Below, one piece after another: positions 4,247-5,068 of a DNA stretch of 5,068 bases. The stretch is from positions 1 through 5,068 of the forward strand of contig SMXV01000106.1 of assembly GCA_004356175.1 (NCBI GenBank). Reading direction: 5' to 3'. This stretch comes from Acidobacteriota bacterium. GTDB taxonomy: Bacteria; Actinomycetota; Acidimicrobiia; Spongiisociales; UBA5794. The notes under the pieces are model-generated. The model saw only the letters and a program-made list of their open reading frames with translations. It did not search any database and was not told where the DNA came from. Position 1 is the first letter of the stretch, and the number at the start of each line of letters is the position of its first letter. The position numbers and the translations under genes were made by a program.

Positions 4247-5068
4247 GTGCGCAAGGAATGGATGGAGAAGGACTACTACGCCGAACTGGGCGTGGAGAAG
4301 GGCGCTGACCAGAAGCAGATCAAGAAGGCGTTCCGCAAGCTCGCGCGCGAGTTCCACCCTGACCGTAATCCGGGCGACACGAAATCGGAGAGCCGATTCA
4401 AGGAAATCAACGAGGCGTACGACACCGTCGGCACACCCGACCAACGAAAGGAGTACGACCATGCCCGTGAGATGGGCTATTTCGTTGGCGGTCCACAGGG
4501 AAACCAGCAGTACGTCCGAGTTGAGGACTTCGACGGCGGTCCTGGCGGCTTCGGCGGAACGGCTCAGGATCTCTTCGGGGGTTTGCAGGATCTCTTCGGT
4601 GGCGCTCGCCAACCACGAGCGCACAAAGGACAGGACCTCGCGTCGTCACTCTCGCTGACATTCCACGAAGCTCTTGCCGGCCCGACAAAGGAATTCGATC
4701 TCGGAAACGAAACCGTGAAGGTCAAGATTCCCAAAGGTGTGTCGAACGGCGCAAGAGTGCGCGTCAAAGGCAGAGGAGGACCAGGCGTCAACGGTGGACC
4801 CCGCGGCGACCTCTTCGTCGAGATCACTGTCGGCACGCATCCAATATTCGGACGCAAGGGCAAGAGGGACTTGACGATTGACGTACCTGTCTCCTACTCA
4901 GAGGCCGCCCTTGGCGCAGTCATCAGCATCCCGACGTTGACCGGTACGACCAAGATCAAGGTCCCTGCCGGCACCCAACCCGGAGCGACAATGAAGCTGT
5001 CTGGCAAAGGTGTCGAGACAGCCAAGACGGCCGGAGATCTGCTTGTTACGATGCGAGTAGTGGTACCG
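4247..5068 (+). CDS. dnaJ: DnaJ (Hsp40) without zinc finger, class II architecture; C-terminus cut off
   Basis: The first 274 residues of an Hsp40 that delivers substrates to DnaK and triggers ATP hydrolysis. The J domain spans about 8-72: K-D-Y-Y-A-E-L-G-V (8-16), the catalytic H-P-D at 37-39, and R-F-K-E-I-N-E-A-Y-D (50-59). A Gly/Phe-rich region follows (about 81-119), with two D-L-F-G-G units. C-terminal domain I starts near 128 (G-Q-D-L-A-S-S-L-S-L-T-F-H-E-A-L-A-G) and passes T-K-E-F-D-L-G-N-E-T-V-K-V-K-I-P-K-G-V (147-165) with no insertion. Class I DnaJ carries the four-CxxCxGxG zinc finger between about 152 and 156. Here it is absent, and the visible protein has no cysteine. Domain II follows (H-P-I-F-G-R-K-G at 198-205, E-A-A-L-G-A at 219-224, V-P-A-G-T at 239-243). 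The reading frame is intact. The GTG start gives M-R-K-E-W-M-E-K-D-Y-Y, matching the actinobacterial DnaJ1 N-terminus. The ATG at 4262, 4 bases after AAGGA (4253-4257), is the alternative. The class I relatives would be longer, and the missing end is probably a few tens of residues. Confidence 0.93.
   Translation, partial: MRKEWMEKDYYAELGVEKGADQKQIKKAFRKLAREFHPDRNPGDTKSESRFKEINEAYDTVGTPDQRKEYDHAREMGYFVGGPQGNQQYVRVEDFDGGPGGFGGTAQDLFGGLQDLFGGARQPRAHKGQDLASSLSLTFHEALAGPTKEFDLGNETVKVKIPKGVSNGARVRVKGRGGPGVNGGPRGDLFVEITVGTHPIFGRKGKRDLTIDVPVSYSEAALGAVISIPTLTGTTKIKVPAGTQPGATMKLSGKGVETAKTAGDLLVTMRVVVP
4565..4599 (+). repeat. Tandem 21-base duplication in the dnaJ G/F region
   Basis: CAGGATCTCTTCGG occurs at 4565-4578 and again at 4586-4599, a 21-base period that keeps the frame. 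It encodes Q-D-L-F-G-G twice (107-112 and 114-119). D-x-F-G-G units in the G/F linker of Hsp40 proteins help control J-domain access to Hsp70, so doubling the unit may be functional. The identical bases suggest a recent duplication or strong constraint. Confidence 0.7.

Noticed and set aside
3686..4624. Long minus-strand open frame opposite grpE and dnaJ (312 codons)
   Set aside because: It lies opposite two certain genes and crosses their boundary. It shows no recognisable domain and arises from the codon pattern of the sense strand.

Overview
The window looks like part of an actinobacterial chromosome, with GC in the mid-to-high fifties judged by eye. Three things point to Actinomycetota. 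The gene order is dnaK–grpE–dnaJ on one strand. The DnaK is of the Gram-positive type, lacking the N-terminal insert of proteobacterial DnaK and carrying an acidic Glu/Val/Asp-rich tail. The DnaJ begins with an R-x-E-W-x-E-K-D-Y-Y block typical of actinobacterial DnaJ1. I cannot name a genus. No mobile element, CRISPR array, tRNA or rRNA is visible.

Layout. Bases 1-145 (minus strand) hold the N-terminus of an excisionase-type helix-turn-helix protein that runs off the left edge. Bases 146-468 have no convincing gene but contain several inverted repeats: a dyad in the presumed promoter of the HTH gene, a 12-bp stem (391-419) and an 11-bp perfect stem (435-460). Bases 469-1374 form a compact two-gene unit. 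It has a sigma-70-like promoter, a palindromic operator covering its -10, a probably leaderless ArsR-family repressor gene, an overlapping SRPBCC (AHSA1-type) gene, and a hairpin terminator. Bases 1375-1537 are the dnaK control region, with an AT-rich stretch, a SigR/SigH-like element, a sigma-70-like element and a degenerate HAIR-like repeat. Bases 1538-5068 hold dnaK, a 225-base spacer with stem-loops, grpE, and dnaJ, which is cut by the right edge.

How the genes work together. DnaK is the ATP-driven Hsp70, DnaJ delivers substrates and stimulates ATP hydrolysis, and GrpE exchanges nucleotide. The three make up a complete protein-folding machine. The ArsR/SRPBCC pair is a separate, self-regulated unit that happens to lie upstream and is closed by its own terminator.

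The most notable point is that the operon's DnaJ has no zinc-finger domain and no cysteine in its 274 visible residues. The G/F region leads straight into C-terminal domain I, and the place where class I DnaJ carries its four CxxCxGxG motifs is closed by a few residues. This is a class II (CbpA-like) architecture in the position normally held by class I DnaJ. The rest of the window is largely ordinary. I do not see a clearly new biological system.
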